A stretch of 64,000 nucleotides of DNA, taken from Bugula neritina (lineage: Eukaryota > Bryozoa > Gymnolaemata > Cheilostomatida > Bugulidae). The DNA lies in contig OZ037772.1 of NCBI GenBank assembly GCA_964035545.1, positions 8,728,650 to 8,792,649 of the forward strand, given 5' to 3'. Position 1 is the stretch's first letter. Every line of letters begins with the position of its first letter. Of the stretch, positions 26,600-39,004 are shown piece after piece. The translations under genes were made by a program, and so were the position numbers. A model generated the notes under the pieces. It was not told the origin of the DNA. It searched no databases and was given only the letters and a program-made list of their open reading frames with translations.

Positions 26600-29591
26600 C
26601 ACAACAAATAAATACTGCTGAGTTTTACATAATTCATAAGCTACCTTTTAAACGCTAATAATGGAAACATTTTAGTTATTGCACAAAATATGTTCTCCTA
26701 TAATTGGAATATAGTGGAATGAGAACATAGAATTATACAGTTGTTATTTTTACATAATTATAGACAAGTAATTTTGAAACTAAGAAATTTGTGTTAAAGC
26801 TAAATATACCTGGTATAGCCCTAAGCGTAGCTAGTTAAAGTCCTCTGTTAAAGTGTAATGAAAGAAGCTAAGCTAACAAGTACGAAACAGAGATGGACCA
26901 AGTACTTCACTGCTGAAGATTGTATTTGTTTAGTTGTTGAGAAACAATAAGTATTAGACTAGCTTTGGCAATGGAATTCTGCACATCCTTACTGCAGAAG
27001 TGTTTTTATATTGTCGTATAAGTGCAGCCACTTTGAAATATGCTATAACGTACCACTTAGAGAATTTATGTAAGCAACCCAAGACCAACACAGCTGCTCT
27101 ATATCAGCTAGCTCTCAATTTATGCTTCCTGATCAAAATACATAGATCACACAGAAAAAAACCGTCTTATCCAAAATAGTGGGTTGTGCTTGGCAATAGC
27201 AATACATCAGATAATTTAGGGAATTGGTTAGTTAAAACCAGAATTTGCTTGTTTTTTATATGGAGCATTTATATATATATATTATAGTTTTCTAAGCGAG
27301 CTACCATTACCTTGTTATAAAAAACAGTTTTCATTTTATGCTAGCATCCTAAGGTTGCTTCGTTTCTCCAGCACATAAGCCTTCTGCAAGGCTGATCGGT
27401 TTTTTGATAATTCTTAAATGAATTTGTAAAGTATTTGGAAACATTACACGAGTTGATTAGATGAAAGATTTCAAGCTGCATGGCTTGAGAAGACAGTGGT
27501 TTACAATGCAGTGTGGAAATTTGACTTGGTGAAATACTGCTGGTTTATTCATGCAGTTAATTTGAGAAATATTTCTAGGTGCTGCCTAATTACAATATAC
27601 TAAGTTATTGCTAAACTGTAAATAAATAAAAATAGGCAATTTCATAAGTGTAAACAATAAAAAAACTGGTGTATATTATTGAAAATCTGCTGTATAGCTG
27701 TTTTATTTAAACAAGGAACCAAAGGACGTGTAAAGAAACTATATAGCAGCAATTCCAAAGAATGCTTGATCTAAAAAGATAACATTATAACATTTTTTTT
27801 CAGTTTATTAAAAAACTTTGATTTTAAAGCTGATGTCCCTGGTGAGAAACCCTGATGCTAACGGCTGATAACTATGATTTTTAAGGTATGTAACTCAATT
27901 CAGCCTTAAATTAAGATAATTTCATTATCAATTTAAAAATCTTTTTGCTGAAGCTTTTAGTTTCTTTGCTAATTAATGTTTGTATAGCCATTACATAAGT
28001 AGTTCCAATATATTTATATTATATAAATAAACACTCATGCATGGTTATCTTCTCTTTTAATATAAAGATATTTGCTGGCACTTTTAAAATCATTATAGGT
28101 TCAAATATTATCTTTTCTTACTAAAGCAAAGTTAGATGCTTACAAATTTTTTTTATTAATTACAGTATGTTCATTGATCATGTAGTATCATGATATGTTG
28201 TACTTGTATACATTGTATATCGAAGGCAACACTGCATGGTAACGTGGTAGCCACAATTTGGCACAAACTGTTGCATGGGGAAAAGTAAATGTCATTATAC
28301 ACAAAATAAAGTAACAAATACACACTACTCCAAATTCTATATACAGCTGCTTGAATTGGCTTTTTTTCAATTTTCCAACAGGTTATATTACCTTATATGT
28401 AAAGTGCAGACTTGCATGTTGTCTATTAAAAGATATATCAATGTAGACTAAATTAATACCTGCTGAATGATTAACCCCAGTTAAGAGGTCAGGCGTGTGG
28501 GATGGGGGTTATAGCTGCACTGCTTTCATTACACAGTCATTTGAATGGAATGCATTGGAAGTGAAAACAGTTTGATTTAGTTATAGTCACACCCTGTCTT
28601 ACAGACAAGTTCATACTTTCCAAATCTCCAGTTTGAAGGAAAGTTTTACTACACTCCTGAGACATGCAGACATTGCAAGTGCTGTCTGTTTTCCTTTCGA
28701 TGCTAGTAACTGCTGCCTACTATCCACCAATCAGGAGAGAGTATTTCCTTCGTCATCGTTTGAGTTGGTATACAATATCATGTTTTAAACTTTAGTATAA
28801 ACAGCTTCGATAAATGATATGTCACTTAGATTAGAAGTATGACAATATATGTATATTGTGTTATATGTGGATTATGTTTATTATATATAAGATATAGTGT
28901 TATGTGCCATGAATTCTTAAATCATGCTAGTTTAACAATTTATTTGGCAATCTTCTATTTCTACTTTGCATTTTATTATGTATGGTATATGTAATGTATT
29001 TTATGTATAACGTATTATGCATATCATGGGCAGCTCTAAAGTCCTGCATGATTCTATAAATCTTTTAGCAATCAGTTTAAAACTAGTTCAAAGCATAAAA
29101 TGGCTGCCAGTAGTGTCATTATGTGATACCTAATTTATCATGTGCCTTATCCTTAAACAGTTTTGCCTATATTAAGTCATTGGATTACACCTACTTATAT
29201 ATATATCTATAAGCTTGTTGTAGCGATTGATGGACAATGAAATATAATATGATGTAGCATTACACTTGTAGACTTGGAGGGTTAGGAATTAATTCTTTAA
29301 ATAGATATTGTTTAAATAATATTCTAAACTTTTTTTATAACTATAAATGTAAGATCAGCTTCTAAAAAAATATATTAATTTTATTTTAATTATTTGTTGC
29401 CTTTTTTAAATACAAACATGTGTATGTAATACTAGGTTTTAAAAAAAGTGCAGTAATTTTAATAAGCAATTTATACTGAGTCTTTATTACTAAGGCTAGC
29501 TATAACACAGTAAACAAGTGAAATGCAGTGCATACGTCTGACTTTCTTCAACAAAATAACCAGTGAACTTATCTTATATTATTGAAATTCT
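26600..29591. other. Intergenic region without recognised genes
   Basis: AT-rich. No exon chain or protein similarity could be supported. It holds a short SINE 3' fragment at 27829-27880. Upstream exons of the small gene at 29592 might lie here unrecognised. Confidence 0.45.
27829..27880 (-). repeat. SINE 3' fragment
   Basis: gatgtccctggtgagaaacc and ctgatgctaacggctgata match the SINE 3' end in minus orientation; the rest is missing. Confidence 0.5.
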
Positions 29592-30506
29592 ATGCTGGCA
29601 GAATATCCAAGACCAGAGGCTATTCAGCAGTTTGATGACTCAACTACAGGAAACAGACACGCCCCCGAAGCGCTCAGGGTGCTCAGTGGTAAGAGTTTAT
29701 GTCATGTCTTAGAGAAGCAGTTAGAGTTACCTGCTCATGTATTAGCATTACGAATAGAAGGTGCATATATTAGCCAACAAGCAGCCGGAACTATTCTACA
29801 CTATATAATATAGAGTTTATTATGGTGAGGTTTCAGTTGTTATGTAAAGATAATAGAAATAAGCTATTTGAAAATAATATCTAAATTTAACCAAGTAGAA
29901 AACTAATAAGCTATGAACTGTCAACATAATATTATCGTGTGAAAACTGACTTTGCTTGAGATAGATTTCCTGTATGAATACATTTTAAAGCTTTCACACT
30001 GCGATACTAATTTAGACTTAGATTCATGCATACGAAGCCCTAAGCAATACAGGATAGTTACACTCAAGAGAGCTATGTAGACAACCTCAACCAATAACAT
30101 GCTTATAGTGCAGATGTTTGGGGCAAAATCCGTAACCTTCTTGTGATGTTTGCAAGAAAAAATATTTGTATCAGTGTCACACTCTGAAAATTGTAAATAA
30201 AGCCTGGACTAGGGCCCTAGCATACTAAAACTATTGCCAGAATAGTTTATATATACACCGTCACTCAACTAGAATGGGAAACCTCACATTTGGATCTAAT
30301 GCTATATTTCAGGTGCTCCAGGAAGCTTAGCAGATATGTATCAAAAAGACAAAGAAATAGAGCGATGGTATGTGGCGCCTCCTGCTGGTCTGTGGGCGGA
30401 TCCAGAAGAGTGGGAGGATGGGGAGAGAACTCCAGTTGGTCCACCAGGTAGTGATGCAGCAGCTATGGGAAAAGGTGCAAGATATGGACCCCCAGGCGTT
30501 CTATAG
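29592..30506 (+). CDS. Small protein, not recognised
   Basis: Two exons at 29592-29688 and 30313-30506 join in phase 1 to 97 codons including stop (96 aa). The product is hydrophilic, without signal peptide or TM. Exon 2 reads ADMYQKDKEIERWYVAPPAG, then WADPEEWEDGERT, and ends GKGARYGPPGVL. Coding use (unusually high G+C, Gly/Pro/Trp-rich) and good splice sites support it. I do not recognise a family. The ATG is followed 8 nt later by CTGGCAG, which could be a splice acceptor, so this may be only the C-terminal part of a longer protein with exons further left. It ends tail to tail with slc39a7. Confidence 0.55.
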
Positions 30507-30885
30507 GGAGGACTACCCAAGAAGTGTGTCGGGGAACAACTAAAGTTACATTCACATTTACTGTGCGTTGAAATAACACAATCTTTAGCCTTGTTTGTTC
30601 CCGAGACAAAAATACCGCATAATAGAGAATCGCTAGAAGCAGCACTGATTTGGGGGTGACTGAGTGCAGAATTTGTATTAACATTGTTGTTCAAACTGAA
30701 ACTATAGAACCAATACACTCAGTGACCACCAAGTTGGTGCTGCTTCTAGTAAATTTCGACATACATATAATAATGTAGTTGTAGACTGCTGGCAACAAAC
30801 TGCGTAGTCTGAGTGTACACAATCAGTAACTTTATCTTTTTTCAATTACCCGTACACCTATTATTTGGAACAATATTTTAAAAAC

Positions 30886-30891
30886 AATAAA
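30886..30891 (+). terminator. Poly(A) signal AATAAA, plus strand
   Basis: AATAAA 380 nt after the stop of the small gene at 29592-30506, directly before the opposing signal of slc39a7. Confidence 0.45.
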
Positions 30892-30914
30892 AACAAGGAA
30901 TAATTCAACACAAA

Positions 30915-30920
30915 TTTATT
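30915..30920 (-). terminator. Poly(A) signal of slc39a7, minus strand
   Basis: TTTATT on the plus strand is AATAAA on the minus strand, about 230 nt past the slc39a7 stop. The two convergent 3' ends would nearly touch or overlap. Confidence 0.5.
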
Positions 30921-31151
30921 GTAAAATGATATATATTTGCTAATCACTTGGCATAAGCGACAACAGAATTATAAAAAATACGAAATCTAAAATATACAAG
31001 ACAAAACATAGCCTAACAGGTCCTGGATAGAGTAAGTTTAGAGTCTACTTTAATTAGAAAGCAAGGTAAGTAAGAGATCCTTGTGCTCAAATGATATCCT
31101 AGTGCAGCCTAAAGCCTAGAGCTCAATGAAGATAATAAAATTGGTAGTCGT

Positions 31152-34100
31152 CTACTCATACTCCGCTATTAGCACCATCATGTATACTCCAACTAGTAGC
31201 GCAATTACTTCTTTTATACTCTGGCCTAATTTAGTGTCTTCTATAAGTTCAGGAATTACCTGGAAAACAAAGCAGGCAACATTTATATTGAGAAGACAAC
31301 TACCAACTAATAAAAGCTGCATTGTAAACTCTTCTCAGATGCTGAAAGAAAATTGCATATTGTCAGTAAAATGATATTTTCTTCTAAAAATTCCATTGAC
31401 TCTCAAGTTGAATTCTAATTAAAACAGTATAATGAGCAAGCTAATGGAGCAAAGTCTAAAAACTGTATTAAGGATCAGGAGAAAACAATTCCTAAAATAT
31501 ACTGGTATACAAAAATTAAACGATTAAAATTAAATTTTTAGTATTTAAACTACTGTGAACAGATACGAGGAGATGGGTAGAGGTAGATGAGTGTTGCAAG
31601 TAGAAAGAATATAATAAAGAATATACAATATTATATACTTAAATACAGAAAGCACAGCAGGATGTACTAAAGTGTAAAGTATACAGTATATACTACACTA
31701 GAGTATACAATATACAAAAGTATATACTACGATATAGTACAGAGTATACAGTATATACCAGAGTATACAGTATATAATATACAATAGTATATACTAGACT
31801 CTGTAGTACATAGTATACAGTATATACTAGAGTACAGAGTATACAACAGCCAGTTTATTTATCCAATATTATGAAGACTCACTGAAACAGTTGCTATGTA
31901 TATGAATCCTCCCGCAGTGAAGGGTAACACCCACAGTGTAGACTCAGTACTCATACCCCCAGCTGTGAGAGAAAGGAGGGTGCCACACATGGCTCCTATA
32001 GCCGTGGTGAACTGAAGCATAATAGCCTGTGAAACAAGAACATTTGGATGTTAGAGTAGTGGAGAACAGGCTAACCTACTCCATACAATATGTTGCAGAA
32101 AATATATTTAACTAAAATTGTGAATTCCTTCATCTAAACAATGAGTACTTTGAGTTCACCTGAATTCATGACTTTAAAAGAAATACACTTAGTATTAATT
32201 ATGTAGGTCACATGCCATGCTTGGACTATCAGTTTCACATCTAATACACCTACTAGTTTTCATACTAGCAACTAACTTGTTGCAAAAACAGAAAAAATAA
32301 TTATAATTTTTAAGATTTGTCACTATAGAATTTTATTGATTTACTTGAAAAATACTCCAGTGGGAAGAAAAGTTTATATACTGCAAAACACTACCAAAGT
32401 CCATATATATATGTATACAGCAGGTTATCTTGCACCCTTGTGGTACTACAAGAACTTTTAGCTTTAAAAATGCAGACTAAATATATATAGCAGCCATTAC
32501 GTTTGGAAAAGAGTGGCAAATAAATCAAACTTTGCCTACAACAACCACCAATCGTGTGCTGCATAACTAAAAGCGTGACCAATCACAAGACAGCTACCTT
32601 TTTCTTGCTGCAGCCACTCTGAACGAGTATAGCAAAGTCGCCAATCTCATGGGGCACCTCGTGTAGCAGTATAGTGACGGTGGTGATGAGACCCACAGAC
32701 TCCCCAGCCAGGAACGAGGCTCCGATAGCGAGTCCATCGGTGAAGTTGTGCGCGAAATCCGCAGCCAGATTGAGGTAGCCGGCAATCTTGAGGGACTCTG
32801 AACAGAGAATTTAAACAACTAGTGAATAACTAAAAAAACTCTCAACAGGTAAAACTATCCAATAGTATAATTGGAATAAATCACTTTAGAGGGAAGACAA
32901 CTTTAAATTATATTTTATATTCATTCTAGCAGTGTAGTGCGTTGAAGTAAATTGAGATCTTTAGCTTTTCGCCTTATTTACACAAAGTAGCAAATGAAAA
33001 AGTGAACAACAATAATAACAAGCAAAGGAAATTAATGATACAAGTTTCAGAGCACACGGAATAACTCCACATGATGCAAAGACCAGGGAGATATCTGAAC
33101 AGTTAGTAAGGTTAATTTGCTACTTTTCACTGTCATGTCTCAGCAGATACGTGTGTAAATATATTCCTCACTTTTCTAAATTCTGCTGAGAAAGCTACTC
33201 ATTGTTTCAATTCAGCAGCTACATGTGTACATAGCGGCGTATTCCTCACTTCTAACTTCAACTGAGAAGACTATGTCATACTAAATACACACCTTTATTG
33301 TCAGCCGGTGCTGCCTTTGCTGCCGGTTTCACTTCTGCTGACTCTTCTTCTTCTGATTCAGACGTTTCCTTCTTTTCCTTCTCCTCACTGGCAGCAGGTT
33401 TAGCAGCAGTGTGTGAGTGACCATGTGAGTGACCGTGTTCACCTAACCCATGAGTCATACAGATGTTAGAGCACTACTGATTACTACTAGCTAGCAACAT
33501 TTGTGTGTGTGAATATAAATATGAGTGTATGAACATCTAGTTTATACTATCCCATAATGCAATGAGCAAGAGAACTTCCTCCTTCCTAAGATATAGGTCA
33601 TGCTTGTGTAAAGTGAGGAGAACACTGATAGTAAGTGCTTCATAGAGAAGATGGCAACAATCATTTGAGAGCTTTTATTGTGGCACCTAAGCAATTATGA
33701 TCGGATGCTCGTCCTAACACCTCCAAAGATCTTACAAGGATTTGAACCAATAAGCAAGCAATTGAGTACCATACTAAGCCAGCAATCCAACCACTAGAGC
33801 ACAGCTGTTCCGCTTTTTGTAGGATAAGAAAATATAAATTAAATTTACTTACACTCATAACAATACTTTCTTTCTACAGCCTATCAGTTTATATCAAGAA
33901 AATAATTGTTTGCCCGTGAATATTCTCCTTAATTTCTTTCATACAAAGACCCAAGGCTATAAGCAGCAGTATTTTACTGCACGGCACTTATTTATAAAAG
34001 GCTATTACAACGAATACTAAACTATACCTTTGACAAGTCGGACAAACTTCTCCACACACAGGAAGGCTATGATCCCGGCCAGTACCCACAATCCAACAGT

Positions 34101-35567
34101 CATGTCGTGACCTCCTGATCCGTGAGAGTGACCGTGACTGCTCTCAGCGTGGGAGTGACCGTGACCACCGGATGATGCATCATGGGAATGTGGTGAGACA
34201 GCATGAGGTATCAAATGGAGAAATGCATCACCTAAATTAAAGATGACAGCTTTGATTCAACCCCAGAAGCAAATTATTTTTACCTTCTACCGGAATGATG
34301 TTATTTAGTTACTTTAGGCATTTTAATTTATGTTTCAAATCCTCAACAAAGATTGTAAAATTAGCAAAAATATTATGCAACTACAAGCAATTAATTTTGA
34401 AAATTATTCATGATTTTAAAACATGCTAACTTCCAATAAAACTAATGCTGAGGAATAAATGAAAATGACTACTTCATTTGCAGTTCAAAATATCTTCAAC
34501 TGATATCATGAATAACAAAGCGTTGGTTTTTTCAAGAAAGTCAATTAGAAAACTACAAAGAGGCCAGTTGACAGATTACCTAGTAGACCTCCAGATGCAA
34601 AAGCCAGAAGAATTTTGAGGAGAGGTCTGTGTCTATCATCATTGGCATTGTCGACAGGGATGAGCAGGAGAATAAAAACCGGAGTGACACTGATTAGAGC
34701 TGTAGCACCAAGAGCTTTGGCCCAAAGCATGGCGTTGAATCCCACATTCTTGGGCTCTAATAGTAATAACACAAAAGAAATGCAAACTTCGAAAATATTA
34801 AAAAATAAGACTTTTATATATATAGAAACTTTAAGTTAACAGCAAATTTATTTCTTAACTTACTCTAATCGTTTATTGTTTAAGTTAAGTGTTAAATTTA
34901 GGTATTATATTTAGATTTACCCTTAGAATTGTAATTGGAATTTGATGTACAAATTCAAAATTCAAATTGATTTCCTATATCATTATTTATAATTTTAATA
35001 TAATTATAAGAAAATAATAATTTTCAAATTATTATTTTGAATATAAAATCCGATTATGGTGCAATTATTACTAAAAATATAATAGTTGTTATAATTGTTA
35101 TTGTCAATTTACTTACAACTAGTACTAATAGTGATAACTAATTTAAGTCATAAAACTTAAACGTAAAACTAAATTTATTTTAATTCTATTAAAAATAAAT
35201 TTGCCATACTCGAACTAGTTCCAGAATTATCATGGCTATGCGTGTGCCCTGATGCAGAATGGGTATGACCATGTGAATGAACTTCATCGTGATGATGATC
35301 ATGATGATCATCATCGGCATTCACATTGCCATGACTATGACCGTGATTGTCCGAATGAGAATGACTGTGAGAATGGCTGGGGTGCTTAACGTCTGGCCCC
35401 CGGGCAGCAGCTTCCTCATTCACTTGTTTTGAGTATTTTAGTGCAGCTGGTTCTGATGGTTCATCATGTGAGTGACCATGGCCGTGTGCTAGACTGAAGA
35501 CACACAAAATGCTTAGTATTAGTACTAGTAACTGTGTGCGGAAACAAAACTTTATGGTGGCAGACAT
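31152..35567 (-). CDS. SLC39A7: Zinc transporter ZIP7 (SLC39A7)
   Basis: Seven exons, minus strand: 35567-35210, 34756-34580, 34231-34028, 33442-33293, 32797-32598, 32026-31883 and 31259-31152. Phases match throughout (1,1,1,1,0,0), giving 447 codons including stop (446 aa). ZIP7 releases zinc from the ER/early Golgi to the cytosol. The N-terminus has a signal-like helix and a long His-rich stretch ([44 protein letters not shown]). Then come [50 protein letters not shown], another His-rich loop and [19 protein letters not shown]. Exon 4 encodes a His-rich and acidic loop (SESEEEES) like the CK2 target region of vertebrate ZIP7. Exon 5 carries the metal-site motifs [10 protein letters not shown] and HEVPHEIGD of the LZT subfamily. 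The C-terminus ends MMVLIAEYE, as in the family. Confidence 0.95.
31640..31850. repeat. Imperfect tandem repeat next to slc39a7 splice donor
   Basis: Units such as agagtatacagtatatacta recur in the last slc39a7 intron, within about 35 bp of its splice donor. Confidence 0.75.
33666..33813 (-). mobile_element. tRNA-derived SINE copy, 3' truncated
   Basis: Minus-strand copy in an slc39a7 intron: gtggcacctaagcaattatg, atgctcgtcctaacacctcc, box B-like on the minus strand (gttcaaatcc) and head ctagagcacagctgttcc. The 3' end (ctgtgagaaaac) is absent. Confidence 0.78.
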
Positions 35568-35775
35568 GTTTGTTTAAGCAGCGAATTGAACGTGGCAAGC
35601 CTCAAAGCAATCTAAAAAACTTTTTTTATAAATTGACAAACAATACATAATTTTACAATATAAAAATAAATTACATTTATAACATTTAAAATCGAACTGC
35701 AAGACAAATTCTTTGCGATGTTAAAGATTATAATGTTAGTTGATGGCGTGGCGCGCATGCGTCAGTGTAAACAAC
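35568..35775. promoter_or_regulatory. Bidirectional promoter slc39a7 / GOLGA2
   Basis: Only 208 bp separate the two start codons. Near the GOLGA2 side, GCGCATGCGTCA at 35753-35764 resembles an NRF1 site (GCGCATGCGC) overlapping a CRE half-like TGCGTCA, and GATGGCGTGG just upstream resembles a YY1 site. No TATA box is seen at a useful distance. Such layouts fit TATA-less housekeeping promoters; binding is inferred. Confidence 0.65.
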
Positions 35776-38700
35776 ATGGAGTCCTCCAAGGATAGGGATT
35801 CAAAGTTAGCATCTGCTAGGAAAAAGGTAGCTTTATGTTTCTTATACCAGTTTGATTTTTTGATGTCACACTATAAAAAATTAATTAAATTTAAATTACG
35901 GCTTTTAGTCCTCTTTTTATAGGGATGATGCCGGCTATTGCAATAATGCAATTATAATTATTTCATTTCCAAAATGAAAATCAATTCTAGTTTAAGTTTA
36001 ACCTTAACTTTATGAGTTCAAGTAACTTCAAATTCAAGTTTCCGTTTGAAATGACCTTTTTATTTTGATTCAAAATTATTTTAACTTATACGTTGTAATT
36101 GTTTTCATTTTTCTTTATGTATGCATAGATATTTAATATTTATGTAAATATTTGCTTTTGCCTTTTGATTTTTAAAAAATTACTTTATAATTATAATGAT
36201 AATATTATTAATAATAAATAATTATAATTAATATTGTTGTTAATAATGACATTAAATATTATTAATTATTGTTATTGCTTTAGCTTAGCTATCGCTATGT
36301 GCTATAGCCCTATCATTACATTTACAATTAAATTATTCAAAATTAGCTACATACTGATACTAAAATAGATATAATATTTCAATACATGATAAACTCTAAC
36401 AAAAACATGCTATTAAGAGAAACTCAGAGGGGGGGGGAGTTTATATATTTACTAGCTTGCTTAATTTTTTGAAAGCTTATAGCTACACAGATTTAAAGTA
36501 ATAATATTTGTGAGAGCAGATCTAATATTTTTTTATAGGTTCACTGTATTATGTTAATTTTATGTTTTTTTTGCAGCTATATTTAGATTTTAGACCTACA
36601 GTTAGCAGAACAACTTTATATTCACTATTATAAAGTTGCTTAATGTGATTTTTATAGCTCAAGAAATTTAAGACGCAGAAAGTAAATAAGCCATCATCTG
36701 ACAATGCTCATGCTGCTTCGGCAGATTCCACCACTTCAGGGTTAGTAGTTTAATGCAAGTGTAAAGTTATTAAAAGTAGTGTTATTCTGTAATTCTGCCA
36801 ATGTTGTAACTTGCAAGTGCCTGGTGGTGAATAATGAGCAGTAAAAAAGGCACTGATGCCTTACAAACCAACACTTGGTTTGTAAGGCATTAGTGCCTTT
36901 TTATTGCTGAGTTAGTTTGATAAATTAACTCAGCTGTATTTATCGTTTGCTGAAATAAAAGGAACGTTGATAACCACTAATTACTCTGGTAACTCTATTG
37001 CCTGCAATCACTATCTTAACTGATTGAAAGTATGACTCATCAGTTGATTAGTCATTCACTGCTGGTTGTCTGCTCATTGGTCAGTAAAATGACTGATGAT
37101 TTCTTGCGTATTGTTTTTCTCTTGGTCTAGTTCCTCAGGAAATTGAACTTTTCAGAATTTTTTTGTCTCGAATTAATAATATTGATTGCTGTTGATTCAT
37201 GCTGTTTTGCCTTCACATTTGCTTGGTCAGTTAATTTTTTATCTTTAGTTAATAATGGTATGATTTAGCTGTGTAATTCTGATTATACAGTGACGTTGTG
37301 TCAGACTCGTCAGCCGTGGAGAGCTTACTCCAGCTTTCGGACCAGCTGAACGGGCTGCTAGACGACAGCGCTAACTTAGACAGGAGTGTAACTAACGGCT
37401 CGTCATCTTACTCCAACTCAACCGCAATGAATGGTAAGACTAAATACTATTAGACTAATTTCATAACATTTGTAGTAGACAGGACAAGATAGGTTGAATT
37501 GAAAATTTTGTAGTGGACTAAATGCTATTTATGTTTTTTGAGGGGATATTTTTTCATTTGAAGGTAGCAGTTACAATCATAATTTGAGACATGTTGAGAA
37601 ATATAGCGAAAGGCTTGATTTGCTGTGTAATTATTTTTTGTTTGCAATAATTTTCAGAGAAAAATCTAAAGTTGTTAGGAAGCAGTTTTATAATTACCCG
37701 TTGCAAATAATAAATATTAAAATTGAAAGACAGTTGACACTCATTTTGATTTTTCAATTAGATGTAATATTTTGCAATTTATAATATATATTTCCGGATT
37801 TTCGTCTTACTGACTATGATTTTCTATAACTATAAGGTAATTTATACACTGAAACTGTTTAAAGCAAATAGACTAGTGATGATTGATTACCAGTCAGGAC
37901 ATGCACTTAGTTTAATAGCTTAGATATTAATGACATGTCCATCAACTGGATTTAGTTTTCCAGACATGTTGATCATGAAATGATATATCTTGATTATTCA
38001 ATAATAGTTTTGTTATGTCTACAGTGGCTAATGCATTCACAAATATTACATAATAGTGTATTGTGATATTCACTTTATATTGTAAAGCGGATACTACATG
38101 ATATAAAGTGGATACTAAATCATAATATTATTTAGTATTCATTTCATATTATTAAGTTGATACTAAATAATACCATGATGTAGTGTAATATTGACTAAAT
38201 TATTACGTAGTTTCAACAGCGGTTTGTTTAACAACAGGTGGTGCAACTTCTCCGAAAGGTCACAGTTCACCGACAGCTGACGTACTAAACAATGGCGATG
38301 CTGTGATGCAGCGGAACAGAGAATTGGCAGACAGAGTCAAACAACTCCAACAGAAAAATAACCAGCTTAACCGGCAGATGCAGTTACAGGTGAGAGTACT
38401 GTAGGTACAGGTGAGAATACTGTAGGTTCAGGTGAAAGTAAACTGTAAGGACACGTGAGAATGCTGTGGGTACAGGTGAGAATACTGAAGGTACATGTGA
38501 GAATGCTGTAGGTACAGGTTAGATTACCATAGGTACAGGTGAGAAGAATGTAGGTACAGGTGAATATACTGTAGGTACAGGTGAGATGTATTTAAATATA
38601 TATTACAAGAGCAGTTTGGTTTTACTTTTTTTATATGAATAAACAAATGCATTTTACAGTAAGTGGAGGCAAAAGTGTAAAAAGGAATTTTGTTTATATT

Positions 38701-38965
38701 TGCACCAATCAATTATAAATTCGGTGTATTCGAAGCTCACAGGACGACCATATAGTGCAAAGCATCTGTAAGCAAATGCTGTGTTATACAGCCTCAACTT
38801 TATCTGAGAGAATTAAATACTAGATTATAATCTCCTTTTTAGACTGAGAGGGTGGCAGAGTTGGAGAAACACTTTAATACCAGTGAATCTGAGGCTACTC
38901 AGAAGGCCAATGAAGAGCTTCAGAAGGCCAGAGAGAGACTGGAGGTGCATATTCAAACCATAGGT

Positions 38966-39004
<39 letters not shown>

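Noticed and set aside
36844-36902. microRNA precursor
   Set aside because: Three-base loop and total pairing do not fit usual precursors; kept as a hairpin only.
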